Origin: Sarcophilus harrisii
Taxonomy: Eukaryota > Chordata > Mammalia > Dasyuromorphia > Dasyuridae
Length of the DNA: 64,000 nucleotides
Assembly: GCF_902635505.1 (NCBI RefSeq)
Contig: NC_045429.1
Span: 425,967,669-426,031,668, forward strand
Reading direction: 5' to 3'
Made by a program: the position numbers and the translations under genes. Under the pieces are notes generated by a model. The model was not told the DNA's origin, did no database searches, and was given only the letters and a program-made list of their open reading frames with translations. Below are positions 35,101 to 50,100 of this stretch, one piece after another (the stretch's first letter is position 1; every line of letters begins with the position of its first letter).

Positions 35101-38100
35101 GGGTAACTTTACAGCATTGACAATTGCCAAACCTCTTGTTCCAATTTTTCACCTCTTACCCCCCCCACCACCCCCTCCCCCAGATGGCAGGATGAACAGT
35201 ATATGTTAAATATATTAAAATATAAATTAGATACACAATAAGTATACGTGACCAAACCGTTATTTTGCTGTACAAAAAGAATCAGACCCTGAAATATTGT
35301 ACAATTAGCTTGTGAAGGAAATAAAAAATGCAGGTGGGCATAAATATAGAGATTGGGAATTCAATGTAATGGTTTTTAGTCATCTCCCAGAGTTCTTTCT
35401 CTGGGTATAGCTAGTTCAGTTCATTACTGCTCCATTAGAAATGATTTGGTTGATCTCATTGCTGAGGATGGCCAGGTCCATCAGAACTGGTCATCATATA
35501 GTATTGTTGTTGAAGTATATAATGATCTCCTGGTCCTGCTCATTTCACTCGGCATCAGTTCGTGTAAGTCTCTCCAGGCCTTTCTGAAATCATCCTGTTG
35601 GTCATTTCTTACAGAACAATAATATTCCATAATATTCATATACCACAATTTATTCAGCCATTCTCCAACTGATGGACATCCATTCAGTTTCCAGTTTCTA
35701 GCCACTACAAAAAGGGCTGCCACAAACATTCGTGCACATACAGGTCCCTTTCCCTTCTTTATAATCTCTTTGGGATATAATCCCAGTAGTAACACTGCTG
35801 GATCAAAGGGTATGCACAGTTTGATAACTTTTTGAGCATAGTTCCAAACTACTCTCCAGAATGGTGGATTCGTTCACAACTCCACCAACAATGCATCAAT
35901 GTGCCAGTTTTCCCACATCCCCTCCAACAATCATCATTATTTTTTCCCGTCATCTTAGCCAATGTGACAGGTGTGTAGTGGTATCTTAGAGTTGTCTTAA
36001 TTTGCATTTCTCTGATTAATAATGACTTGGAGCATCTTTTCATATGACTAGAAATTGTTTCAATTTCTTCATCTGAGAATTGTCTGTTCATATCCTTTGA
36101 CCATTTTTCAATTGGAGAATGGCTTGATTTTTTATAAATTAGAGTTAATTCTCTATATACTAAATGGGACATCTAGATGGAAATGTCCTGGATACATAAG
36201 GTGATGTGGAACTGGGTTCAGAAAAGAAATTGAGGCTGGATATATATATATATATATATATATTTTAGTCATTTATATAGAGTTGATAATACTGTTCTTA
36301 TATATATATTGCTGAGGCAATTGGGGTTAAGTGGCTTGCCCAGGGTTACACTGCTAGGAAGTATTAAGTGTCTGAGACCAGATTTGAACTCAGGTCCTCC
36401 TGACTTCAGGGCTGGTTCTCTATCCACTGTGCCACCTAGTTGCCCCCATTTGTATAATTTCATGCTGAATTCAGAAACATAAATTGGAATTTCTTGAATA
36501 GCCACCATTGTGATATTTTGATCTAAATTCTTTCTAGGAGGTATCTCTAAACTCCATCAGCTTGTTGAAATGGTCTCTTTACTAGGAGTGTGCTAGAAAA
36601 TAATTACTCTGCATTATTAATATTTTCTCCATCACTTATATCTAAACAACCAATAAAACAATAAAACCCTGTTAGTGTTTGTCCATTTCTGAGGTATAAC
36701 TATTCACAGTCAAAATTTAACATCAGCTTTCACAAACTAGTATAAGCTAGCCATAGAACACCCCTGCACGTGTAGATCTACTGTAACTGGCTGGGAAGAA
36801 CCTTTTGCAATTGATTGCATGGTGAGGACAATTGGCATCTTCCAGAAGGCTCTATCAGTTCCAGTTTCCTATTTTTGCTTCATTTGTGTCTAATGGAGCT
36901 CACGATGAGAGGACCATGCTATAAAAGGAAAAGGCCCTTAAGGCATTCTTCCCCTTTGGCCATAGAATCTCTTCTCCCTTTCCCCCAAAATGAGCCTCTG
37001 TTCTTGGCCATTTTTTTTATTTTTTCATAGTCAAAAGAATGAGCCACAAGAACCTGAAAGTCAGAATTGAAATGGGATGTTGCTGCCTACCTCACATCAA
37101 TGTCCCAAAGAGCAAGGAATGATATTTTAGGGTAACTTTTGGGACTTCCAGCAGTGATGCCCTATCTAGACTGGATATTGGATGGACAAAATGCTATACA
37201 GTAACTGAACTGAGTTATGAGCTCCATCTTCCCCTCCTCCTCTCCCTGCTGAGACTGAGGTGATAATGGGAGTATGACTTTGAGATTATTAAGGGAAATA
37301 TTTATATATTTGTTCTTGCTATTATCTATAAAATAAATATCCCTTTATAAAAGCTAGTTGATTTTAAGTCATTACATGTAACTACTAGAAAAAGACAGTA
37401 GAGACTTAAGTCAAGGATATTTGATAAGAGAAATACCCCTACTCCTTAAGGTGTCCCCTAGAATGCTGTACCAGGATTCTGGGAAGGGGAATCAGAGCGT
37501 CTTTGTTACACATGCAATATAAAATAAAGTATGATTTGGTTAAGGAAGATAAGAGTGAGAAATCATTAGATATTTATTTTGTGACAAGGCAGCTGAGACT
37601 TTGTTACTATCATATAAACTTTCAACATGAAGCAAATATTTGTTCAGTTGTGTGTCAGGGACCATTAAGTGAACAGCATTACTATTTCCAATATTGTTTC
37701 CTCAACTGTCTTCTGTTTTGTAAATTAAATTCCCATTTTTCCTTGTGTATAAATCATCTAAATAATTATTGTTATGTATATAGTAAATTATTCTTTAAAT
37801 CTGAAGCAAAATTTTACTCTTCCAGTTAAGAAAATATATTCTGATTATAAAATAGGTTATCAGGATAAGGCTCACACCCTTTATTTGTGCCACATCCTTT
37901 TGGTTAGACTATTAACTGACTCACACTATATATTACACTGTATAATTTCAAAACAACAAAAGATCATTAAAAAGATTACTATTTTTGTTGGACAAATATC
38001 CTTCATCACTAAACATAATATGTAATATCCAAATTTACCACAAGTTATAAAAACTATTTAATACAAGGAAGAATTATTCAGACCAAAAGCACCAGCAACC

Positions 38101-41100
38101 TAGAATCTGGATGAAAGTATGAACTGATAATTCAGACTATAAGGATGAGAATGTGTCAAATAAAGAGACCAGGAAAGCAGTCTCGTATTTTAAGTAATCA
38201 TGCCATAACTTAACATTTCTAAATAAGTGTGAAAAGGATGAGATCTTCTGCAAGAAGACATCAAAATTTGCCCAAAACATGACATTCTTTCTTGAGAAGT
38301 ATCAAGTATTACAAATGTTTCTGGCATATCTGTGGGATTTGAAAGTGTCTGTTCTTGAATTAGAATTATAACTTGAGTATACTGATCCAACCATTCTGGA
38401 AAGCAATGTGTAACTATTCTTTAAGGACTACACTGTGCATACCCTCTGATTCAGCAATTACTACTACTAGATACTATACATACCCAAAAATAAATCCTAA
38501 AGAGATTTTTAAGGAAGGGGGGGAGGGGATTATTTTTACAAAAATATGTATAGTCACTCTTTTTGTGTTGGCAAAGAATTGGAAATTGAGGGGATGTCTT
38601 ATCAATTGGGGAATGGCTGAACAAATTGTAGCATATGATTATAACTAACTGTGCTCTAAGAAATGAAGAGCAGAAAGATTTCAGAAAAATCTGGAAAGGC
38701 CTAATTGATACAAAATGAAATGAGCAGAGAAAAAATTGTGAATGACTTAGTTATTCTCAGCAATAAAATGATCCAAGGCAATTCCAAAGGACTCTTGATG
38801 AAAAATGTTATCTACCCCCGGGGGAAAAAAAAAAACACAACAGAATTGATGGAGTCGAAATACAGAGCAAAGTATACTATTTTTCACTTTCCCCCCAATT
38901 TTTCTGTCTTGTTTTCTTTTATAACACAACTAATGTGGAAATGTTTTGCATGATTTCACACATATAACCTCTATTAAATTACTTGCCATCTCAGGGAAGG
39001 GTGAGGAAAGGGAGAGAGAGAATTTGGACCTGAAATTTTTTTTTAAAGAATGTTAAAAATTGTTTTTATATATAATAGGGAGAAATATTATTCAAAACAA
39101 AAAGATGAGTACTTTAAAGATCAGTTGAATGAAAGAAGAAGCTACATGGAAATAGTTACTTAAAGTGGCCAAATGCTTTTGGGGAAACAGGAAATTACCA
39201 AATTTTCAATGATGTTTTTCAAAGCTTACACAAGTAGAGAATGTAACATATTTAAAATCTTTTCTTTTTTTCTTTTTTGGCAAGGCAATTATGGTTAAAT
39301 GACTTGCCTATGGTCACACAGCTAGGAAGTATTAATCTGAGGCTGGATTTGAACTCAGGTCTTTCAGAGAGCAAGGCTAGTGCTTTATCCATTGCATCAT
39401 CTCACTGCTCCTATATTTAACATTTATTTATTTAAGTTCACACTTGGACTTCTTTCCAGAAAACTTACATGCTAAAAGTAACAAGCATGGGAAAAGCTTC
39501 CATCAAGAAATCACAAAAAAGAAAAAGTGGTACCAGGGTACTATAACTGAAGCATCCACTTTTGGATGCTAAGGAAGGATGTTCCACAGGCAAAATACAA
39601 TTAGACATTATCAAAATCTACCTTTTGAATAATTTAATTAAGTATAATTTTGTTAAAAAAATTAAACATCAAATTATAATTGTGTCAAACGGTGGATAAT
39701 AGACAAAATCTGATGCCATATTTGAAAAAAGCACAAACATTATAAAATTCACTTAGTTTTGTGGTTATCTTTTTTATTATTGTTGTCATGCCATGGAAAC
39801 TAATGAGATTACAAGGTAGAGAATAGAGGGGAGAAGATGGTTCAGGTTAGAATCTTGGGGAATATACCGACAATGAGAGACTGAGAGATGAATAAATACC
39901 TTGGCATCACAGTATCCTCAACCTATATGGCAGCTAGTGCAAGCGGTCTCGTATCTGTTAATATGCTTAGCACAGGGCTTAACACACAGTAGGTGTTATA
40001 GAAATGTTTTTCCTTTCTTTTCTTTCCCTCCCCTTCCTAGTATATAATAGATTTTTGGTAAATGTATGCTGATCAGTCGAGTAAATGATAATAAGGAAAG
40101 GAGGATGTAAAGGGGTCTTAAAATGAAGATGAGTTCTTTTGAGATAAGGAAGAAAGGAGAAGAGGGAACTTATTAGTATGAGAAGAGATCCTCAACTGAA
40201 TGGATGAGATTGAGACACTTTGGAAGAGATGGAAAACTTGAAAGAGCCACTTGTGAGGAATGGATATTTATTAGGGAGGAGTAAAAAGATGTCTTATTTA
40301 AATGAAGGTTTAGTTAAGAATGGACAATAAAATCTGTAGCAGCAGTTGCATGACTTCCTCCTGTACATGAATAGCAGCAAAGAAAGCAGATAGTGGGAAT
40401 AATATGGGGTTAGGTGGTGGCAAAGGCATGAGCACGGGCAGGAGAAGGGAGCAAGAAACTCCAAGGTAGAGAATAAGGTCAATTTGAACTAGTTCACTAA
40501 GATTCAAGTCTGAGAAGAACAGAGAGATAGGCAGAGCAGAGGTGAGAGCTTGGGAGTACTGAGAGATAGAAGAGCTGGAGATTCAGTTAAGGATAAGGGG
40601 TAGATTTAGGAAAAGTAAGGCAGAGAGATGAATGATAGGAAATTAGGATAAGAAAAAGAAATTTCAGAATTCTTGAAAATGGAAATAGAACACTAGTGGA
40701 AGATAGAGACCCCCAACAATATAGAGTTGAAATGGAGAGAGGAGTAGGTCAGAGGAATTGATAAAATTGAGAAAATGGGAGATTAGGGTATTTAGGAAAC
40801 TAGTTTTTATGTAAGTCGCCTACAATGAGGGCAAGATTTGAAGTAAGCAGAGATTTGAAGTTGAAAGTTGAAGTTGAAAAAGACTGTGGATTCCAATAGA
40901 TAAGGGAAAGGAAGTACTTAGTAGGGCAGGGAGATGAGGGTCATCAGTCTTCAAGAACTGAAGTGAGTGGTAAGTTTGAATAGAGTGAATCTCAAAGGAG
41001 ATTAAAGTAAAGTGAATATGGAAGTGGCAACAGAAGAATGTGAGATGATTCAAGAAATATTGGATAGGATTGTCAAGGCAGCAAGGTATCAGTGACAGAA

Positions 41101-44100
41101 GTGCTTTCTCCAAAATTACCAAGTTTATTTCTTCACTGCCAAATCTGATAAACCTTTTTCAATTTTAATCCTTTTGGCTTCTCTGCTCCACTTAACACTG
41201 TGACCACCTTCTCCACTGAACATTCAATTCTTCCCAGGTTTTCCTGACTAAGAATTCTCCTGGGTTTTTTCTCACCCGACTGCTTGGACTAATAGGTTGT
41301 TAACTATACAAAAATTGGGTATGTTTTTGTTTTGTTTTTTAGTACAAAAAAAAAAAAAAAAAAGACCCATACTCAAGCCAATAATAAAAAAACTTCTCAC
41401 AGGGACCTATACATTTTTTTTTTCATCTCATTGCTGTACCGTGTGGGGCTTAAAAGTTGACATTCACCTGGATCTAGATCTTCTGGAACCTTATGGAATT
41501 TCTAGGATTCACCATACCAAGAAAAGACAAGGTTCTGGTTTGCTTTTTCGGGTCAAGGTCCTTATTGTACTTATTGCTATTTGGCTCTGGCCTTTTCCCT
41601 AGTCCTCATTTCCAGAGTTGGACCATATTGGTATTTCTCCCTACTTCAACACCCCTATTGGTCCACCTATGGTTCAGCATCCCCATCTGGCACCTGTTCC
41701 TTCTAGAGTTGTGTAGGTGCACTGCCCTTCAGTGTAGGACTATTTCCAGGTAGTCTTGTAGCTAAGTAAGTCTACCTAGTGCCATATCCTGCCATGTCCT
41801 TCACTCAAGGGGCCTGTGAATGCAGCATTCTTCAATGAAGGCCTCTTCTTGGGATCACGTGCATCTTAACATCTCTGGTTTGTCTGGTCTGCCCCCCACT
41901 TTCCAAGTCTGTATGGTGTGCTTAACTGTATGTCTTCCATTTATGGCCATGTGGTAATCCCTCATACAGAATAGGCTCCCCTATTTCTTAATGTGTTCTA
42001 GCAGTTTTCCTTGAAAGAAGGGGAAGAAGCTTACTCAGTTCTTTGTAAATACCTTCTATATGTTCAAAGAGCTAGAAATAGACCCTAAGTCACGGATTCA
42101 TTTTATTACTGTTTCACATCACCATTCACCATTTATTAAAACAATGCATACTCCCACTAAGAGTAGTCTTCAAAGAAGATCTGCCCAAACTAATAAAAAT
42201 ATAAATGGTTTTATCATATTATTTTGTAAACATCAGCATTTTCCCTCCTATGTCCTAACATACAATCTAAGTATAAACTGCAGAGAGTTTTAGATTTTAT
42301 TTTTCCATGCTTTTTCCCCTTTCACTTGCATGTGTTCTTATCTCACTGAGAATGAAAACAACATGATTGTATAATACATATTAAGGCACAATGTAGTACC
42401 TTTATTATAAACTTTAATTTATATTCCTATATCTCTGATGTGAACTTTGAGAGTAAATGTTTTTGAATATGGATAAGAAAACCTGTTATTAAATTTTAAA
42501 TTCAATGCATAAGGGGGGTGCAAGTTAAACTTCCCTTCCCCCCCCCAATTAGGGGAAATAGTCTAAAATTGAAAACAAAAAAATGAATATAAAGAATAAT
42601 AAGATTAACCATTTGTAGAAGTTATTCATCTTAAGAGATATTTGTAAATATGATGCTAATGAGACTACGCTGTCACCTAAATCATATCATGGAAACATTA
42701 AAAACTGTAACCAATATAAAATAATAAGTAATCTGATTATAGGGAAGCTTAAAAGAACACAGGTTTGTTACTAACTATACTTGCATGTTGCAGAAAGGAA
42801 TTTATAACAAAAGAATTGAACTGGAGGGAATGAGGGCAGAAGCCTTACATATAATTTTCCCCTTTCCCCAGCCTTTTGTTCTTGTCTTTCCTTTACTCAT
42901 TCATTTGCTCTGGAGACTCAGGAAAAGTCCTGTTTCTCAGACCCATGTAAGAAGTTTTCTTGGTTAATGGGCTAGCAAAAATAGTTTAGCTCTAAGTCAG
43001 AGAAAAGGCTGGGACAAACAGCAATTCTGTCAGGAGGAAAGTCAAAAGAAAGTCTAGATGTTTATAGTTCTAACTAGCTGACTGGTTGGCTTGTGTTTCA
43101 AAAAAAGTGTAGATCTACCCTCAAGCAGAGATTACTTTCTCCTCAAAATACTTAAGTTCTTTGCCTTTTTTGCATCATAGACCCCACCTTTGGAAGTCAA
43201 TATGGTGAAGTCTATATACTTCTTCCTTGAACCATGTTTTTAAGTGCTTATGATACCTAAGATTACACAGGAAATTTAATTCTATTGAAATAGTTACAGG
43301 TATTTTGAAAATAAGTCCCAGACACCAAGTTAAGAACCCTCTTAGAAAGCAAAAGCAACTTTCCTCTGGTTTAGTGACTAAGTAAGGGTTCTACCTTTGA
43401 AATTTAAGCTAAAAGAGAGAGGACAGAGACCCATATTCATCCTCTTGTTGAGACCTTATAGACCTTAGCTGAGTATTCTAGCAAACAGTTAGGGTGAGAG
43501 AAGTAGGAAGCAGATAAGTTATGGAGGGAGAGGGGAAGAAAGAGGGAAGGGTTCTGAAAAGCAGCACAGTGATAACATATAAAGTGTCATCCACATACAT
43601 GACCTGGCCCATGTGTTCCATATGGATATGCCTTTTCATGTGTGTGTCCTATATGCATTTTTTATGTGTCTCATATATGATCCTTATAGGTGTCTACTCT
43701 TCCTATATGATAAATGAGTTGGAGGGATTATCCATTTTTGGTGTCCCCAAAATAATATTTTTCTGGGGGGAGAATAAGCTAGTTCTGCCTTTCTTCTATT
43801 TCATGAAATGTCTTTTCTTTGAATTCATTGTTTCTTTGGGCTGAATAGCAATTTCAATAACATCAACAGGGGTCTGTGAGGTGTCACTTTTCTGGTCCTA
43901 AAGGGAAAGGGGGTAATATATAATTATGGTAACATGTCTTATGAGATAATGACAATGACAAAAACATAGTGGCTTACCTAGAGTCTAAAAAAGTTAGTGA
44001 GGTATTATATGAGATTTGTTTAAGGTAACATTACTATATATTTTATAGAGTCAACCATTCTGGTCTTTTGCACAGTGTTCTCTGATCAAATTCTCTAGGC

Positions 44101-47100
44101 ATTGGCTGGGGAAAGTGCAGCAGAGAGAAATGAACAATGGATTGTATTCCTCGGTTTGATTCTTGATTCTACTAAATTGTGGGTGATCCTACCCAACCTG
44201 GGCACATCATTTAGCCTCTTTCACCTGTGTCCTCATCTGTAAAATGGAAGCAGTACTAAGTCTAAATCAGGATTTGTTTTAAGGAAAGCAAATTCTAAAC
44301 TACAGAGCACTGTAACTTGGGCAGGAGCTCTCCAAGGACAGCTCTAGGAATTCTGTGAGTCTGAGCATAGCTTCCAGGTCTTGGGGATTGAATGGATATT
44401 GCAGGACTGTGAGACTGACTCAAATAGTGCAAACCTGGTGAAAAAGAAAAAAGAGTAGAAGTAGTGGAGAAAAGAAAAAGAAGAGATAGGAAGTGACCTG
44501 GAGAGGTTCCAAGGTCAAGCATGGGCTTCCTAGGCTGGCATAACAGAGCTGTGGGATGGAAAGGGGAGCCTCTGGAGCACAGCTGCCATGATATAGGTAT
44601 GTAAGTTCTGAAAACCTCAGAACCAACCTGAGTCCAGATGCCTTAAATGCAGGCTGAATCTCTGCATATGGAAACAGAGAGCATGCTGAAAACAGCTTCC
44701 CCATCCTGTGTAAGTTTTTTTCAAGAGATTTCTGTCATCTCATATCTGAGAAAAGTACAGGAAACTGTATGTGTGAGAGGGAGACAGAGAATAGTTATAC
44801 TCTTTTATCTACTTTAGTTATTCACATTGCTTTTACATCTTTATTAAATACTTTTGCTATAGGATACGATGATTTTTATAAGGTGGTCTGATTCTCCTGG
44901 GTGGAGAATTGGGCATTATTTATATAATTTATTACTCCGAATAAGTATACTGAATCTGGGAAAAGTAGAAAGGGATCAGTTATCAAATATTTCAGGGCCC
45001 CAATTGTTGCAATCAATCAAAAAACATTAAGCACCTTCTACGTGTTGACCATTATGCTAAGTTCTGGGGGATAAATATAAAGAATGAAACAATCCCTACT
45101 TTCAAGTAGGATAGATAAGCACATATAATACAACAAATACAAGTATATACAGAAAATATAAGAGGAAGGAAAGAAACCCTCACCCCAATTAACATAAACC
45201 TAAAAAGCCTAGATTTTTTGATTGAGCCTATTAACAAAAAGTATAAAACTAGATACAAATAAATTTATGATCAACTTGGGAAGACTCATAATCAATAGAG
45301 AATAGACCAGATGGGGCTCATGAGTGACATTATTAAAAAAAAAATACCTCATAATTATCCTTAGAACTCTGAGGATAGTCCATTGTCTTGTGGAAACCTA
45401 TCTGGCCTATATGAGAGGGAATTAGTGAAGTACCCCCAAGAGTGCTATAAATATAAAGAAAATAAATTACAAATGACTATAAAGAAAATCAGATACAAGA
45501 TATTTTATAATTAGAAGTCAGAAGTGAGTAGAGAACAGATTTCATGGAGGGAAATAATATAAATGACAGAGGACTTTGATCCTAGAAGATACCAGGAAGC
45601 CCCTGGAGTTTACTGAGTGAGGGGAGAAATGGTCACACCTATGCTTTAGGAAAACAGCTTTGGAAGCTAGGTAGAGTTTAGATTGAAGTGAGAAGAGATG
45701 TGAGGCAAGAATACCAACTGGGACAACATTGAAATAAGCCCTAAGAAAAGGTGATGAGAACTTGAACTAGTGTGATGGCCATTTTTGATGGCTATGAGTG
45801 GAGAAGAGAATGCAAAGATCATAAAGGTAGAAGATTTGGTAACAATGAATACATAGGATGAGTGAGAATAAAGAGTCTATAACGACACTGAAGTTGCAAA
45901 TCTGGGTAACTATGAGGACAGTAGTGCCCTTGACAACAATAGGGAAGTTCAGGAGAGGGGAAGGTTTGGCGCTTTGGTTTATATTGAGTTTGCATGAATA
46001 CCACTTGATAAACTGGTAAAGTTGGGTTTCTAAAACAACAAAGCTAAATACTATATTGATTTGTGTTGACTTCTCTAAGATAAAGCTATCCCATAAATCT
46101 CAATTTGAGCAGTCATCCAATTGGCCACATCCTTTCAACTTACTATCATCTAAAAACTGCAACACCATTCATTATGACTGAGATTACAAAATAAAACAAA
46201 TTAATTTTATAACTAGTTTATTCTGAATGACTTACCAGGTTACTCTGAAAAACCTTTCCACTTCTTGTTCTACTTTCAGACACATCAAGTTCTGAAGTCT
46301 TATTGATTAACTGCTCAACCTAAAACAGATAATATCATTTTAGTACAATACCACAAAGCATCATATGTGAAAAGTGCATTTAAGGAATATCTCATTCTAA
46401 CTTTGAAAAAAATCAGAGATTAACATCAGAGGTACTAAAGTAGTTTTAGTATAAGTGAAAGAGCATTGGACCGGCTAGTTTTGACACTGTGTGACATTGG
46501 ACAAGTCACATCAATTTCAAAGGTCTCAGTTTCCTTACTTGTAAAACAAGGAGGTTAGTCTATAATAATGATGATGATGAAAACTAGCATTTGTATAGCA
46601 TTTTAAGGCTTGCTAAGTAATTTACCAACATTATCCCATTTTATACTCACAACAACCCTAGTAGATAGGTTCTTTTATTATCCTTTTACAGATGAGGAAA
46701 TTGAGGCAGATGGAGCTTAAGTGACTTGCCCAGGGTCACACAGCTAATAAGTATCTGAGGATGCATTTGAATTCAGGTCTTCCTGCCTCCAGGTCATATG
46801 ATCTTTAAAGACCCTTCCTGCTACAGCATTCTGTGAGCCATATGTAAAATAATAAGAGTTATAATTATATATCTATAAAATTCCTTTTAGTCACAAAAAT
46901 CTATGATTATATATGAATGGCCTGTAAGAATACTATAAAATGAACCTGCCAGCTTCTAATAACTCTCTGCCAACACAGAAGGAAGATTTTATTAAAGTAA
47001 CAGGCAAATTGATGGACATTATTTTTGAAGAACTGAAAATAAGCCAATTAATTATAAGAAATATAAGAAATAGCTAGCCAGAGAGCAAGACCCTGGAGTC

Positions 47101-50100
47101 AGGGAGACCTGAGCTCAAATTTGACCTCAAACATTTACTAGCTGTGTGACTCTGAATAAGTCACATAATCCCAACTGTCTCAAAAAAAAAAAAAAAAAAA
47201 AAAGGACAAGAAAAAAATACATCTAGCCAAAATAAATAAATGAAATAGTTCATTCTTGGGGAAATAAATGTTTTTTGTTTTCTTTTTAAATTAAATTTTA
47301 AAAAATTTAACCCACATCTGCCTTCTTTTCCCCTTCTACCTTCCTCTCCACCCCAATTGAAAAAGAAATTTTTAAAAAGCCCTTGCAACAAATACGTATA
47401 GTCAAGTGAAATACATTCCTACAAGGCCATATCCAAAACAATATATCTCCCTTGGCACCGTTTGTCCATCTGCTCTGTCAAGAGATGGGTAATTGTTTTG
47501 TCACAGGTCCTCTAAGAAGTATGGTTGTCATTATGTTGATCAAAGTTTTTAAGTTTTCCAAAGTTGTATTATCATTCTATTGTCATTCTTGTATAAACTA
47601 TTCTAGTTCTGCTTATTTCACTCTGCATCAATTCATTTGTTTTCCTAGGTTCTCTGAAACCACTGTGTCCATTTCTTACAGCAGAATAGTATTCTATTAC
47701 ATTCATATAATTTGTTCAGCCATTTTCCAATTAATGGGTGCTCCTTTAGTTTCCAGTTTTTTATTATTACAAAAAGAGCTGCTAGAAATATTCTTCAAGC
47801 ATACAGATCTACAGATCCTTTTCCTATCCTTCTCTTTGGGGTAAAGGACTAATAGTGATATTGCCATGCTGTAGAGTTTATTACCTTTTTGGATTTCATT
47901 CCAAATTGCTTTATAGAATGGAACAATTTACAACCCTATCAGTATGTATTAATGTACCTAATGTACCTGTTTTTCTACAAGTCCAACATTTACCATTCCC
48001 CCCCCCCTTTTTTTTTCAACTCTGACAATCTACAAGATATGAGGTAGAATCTCAAAGTTGGCTTAATTTTCATTTCCCTAATTTTTAGTAATTTGGAGTA
48101 TTTTTTTTTTTCAAAAGGCTATTAATGCTTGGATTTCTTTTAAGAAAAACAAGTCCTTTTAAAGTGAAATTAAAATGTTTTTATACCTGATAATGAGATA
48201 ATGAGTTTGGGCTTTCTTCAGACCTCATAATTTCATCTTCTTCACAAGCTAAATTTATTTCTGTAAAAACAATGAGATTAAAAATGATATAAAATAGAAA
48301 TTAAGAAGGTGAATTAATCTATATTTTCATAAACCTACCTCCAACTTCTGAAGATTCATTTTTTCCCTGCTCTGTCATTTTATCACTACCGAAAAAATCT
48401 TCCTATATAGAAAGTATATAATGAAAACAAGAATTAAATGTACATATTTTTGAGAGACACAAAAACAGCTAGATGGAAGTATTTTCTACCATGAAAAATT
48501 TATTTTAAAAATTTAAAAATTATTTGTATTTTAAACCTAACACCAAATAAATTTAGCATTTCTGTATGAATTATAATATCAAAGATGATTACATATAAGG
48601 CTGAAATACAGAACTTAATTTTCTTTAAAAATATATAATAAATTTAATATGCAACCTTCAAAGTCATCCTGCTTGTCTGTGATTTCTTCTATTCTGTTTT
48701 CTTTGGGGGGAAAATTGCACTTTATCCCTAATTCTATCTTCCTTTCTTACTTCCTTCCCCCAAATTTGGAAAAAACAAAATCCTTGTAACAAATATATGC
48801 TAGTAATGCAAAACATATTCTCCCACTGTGTTAAATTAAATGTACGTCTCATTTTGCATCCTCAGTCCATCACCACTCTGGAGTGGTGGTTTACCATCTA
48901 TCCTCTGGAGTTGTGGTTGTTTTATTGTTCAGTGTCTTTAAGTTTTCCAAAGTGTTTTTCTACAAAATGTTGTCACTATATAAATTGTTCTCAGAGTTCT
49001 CTCTTCAGTGTGAATTAGTCTGCAAAATTTCCCAAATTTGTCAAATTATATCTCCATCTTTTCTCATGATATTCACATATTTTTAAACAATTTTTTCATT
49101 TAAAGGTTAAACATAATGTGATACTATATCTGCTGCATGCTTACAGAAATGTAATTCTTGCAAGTGATAAGTGTTTCTCATGAAAGTGTGCTGCTTCTAA
49201 AAAACTGTACCAGAGATCCAATTCTGTATTTTCAATTGCCTACTGGTTATTCACATCTCCATTTAGAAAAATTATTAGCACCTTAAACTCAATATGTCAA
49301 AAAAATGTATTATCTTCTTACCCAAATCTGCTCTATTTCCAGTTGATGGTCCTGCCATCTTTAAACATTATAGCCACCTCTGACTTTTCTTTCCTTCACT
49401 TTCCACAACCAGAAACTGTTAATTTCATCTACTATTTTCATATTTAGAAAGGCGTGCAGTGTAATGAATAGGTCAATGGACCTGGAAATCAGAAAAACCT
49501 GACTTCTAATTATACTTTTAACAATAATCATGTGAACTGAGAGAAGCACTTATCTTTTTAGTATATGTGCTGCTGAAGCAAGCATAGAGAAGCACTTATC
49601 TTTACTTTTAAGATTCCTCATCTGTAAAATAAGGCTAAGAATATCTCACAGGCTTATCACTCCAATATTCAAATAATGAGACAGATTATACATTGTCAAG
49701 TCCTATTTGACTCTTAATCCTATTCTCTCGTTATGTTTGGAACAAGGGACAACAGGAGCCTTTCTTTGAGATTTCTAGTTACCTCATAGAATACTGCAGC
49801 ACACAGACTTCTTATTGGTATCCTGCCTTTCATTTTGTGACCAAACCCTATTTTGTTCAGGCAAATGATTTGTCTAATGAAAGCCCCTTGCAGCTCACTT
49901 ACGCTCACTGTACAATGCCCAGAGAGCCTTTCTGGGATCTCTAACCTCCGTCTTTCAGAGACAATGATTTATCATGATTTGTAGTCATATAATAGCAGCA
50001 TTAAAATATGGATTTTAAATAGATAAGCCTTAATTTGAAGAACAAATGGAGATTATTAAAGGAAATTTGCAATATCTCAAAATTTAATCTATTCTTCCTC

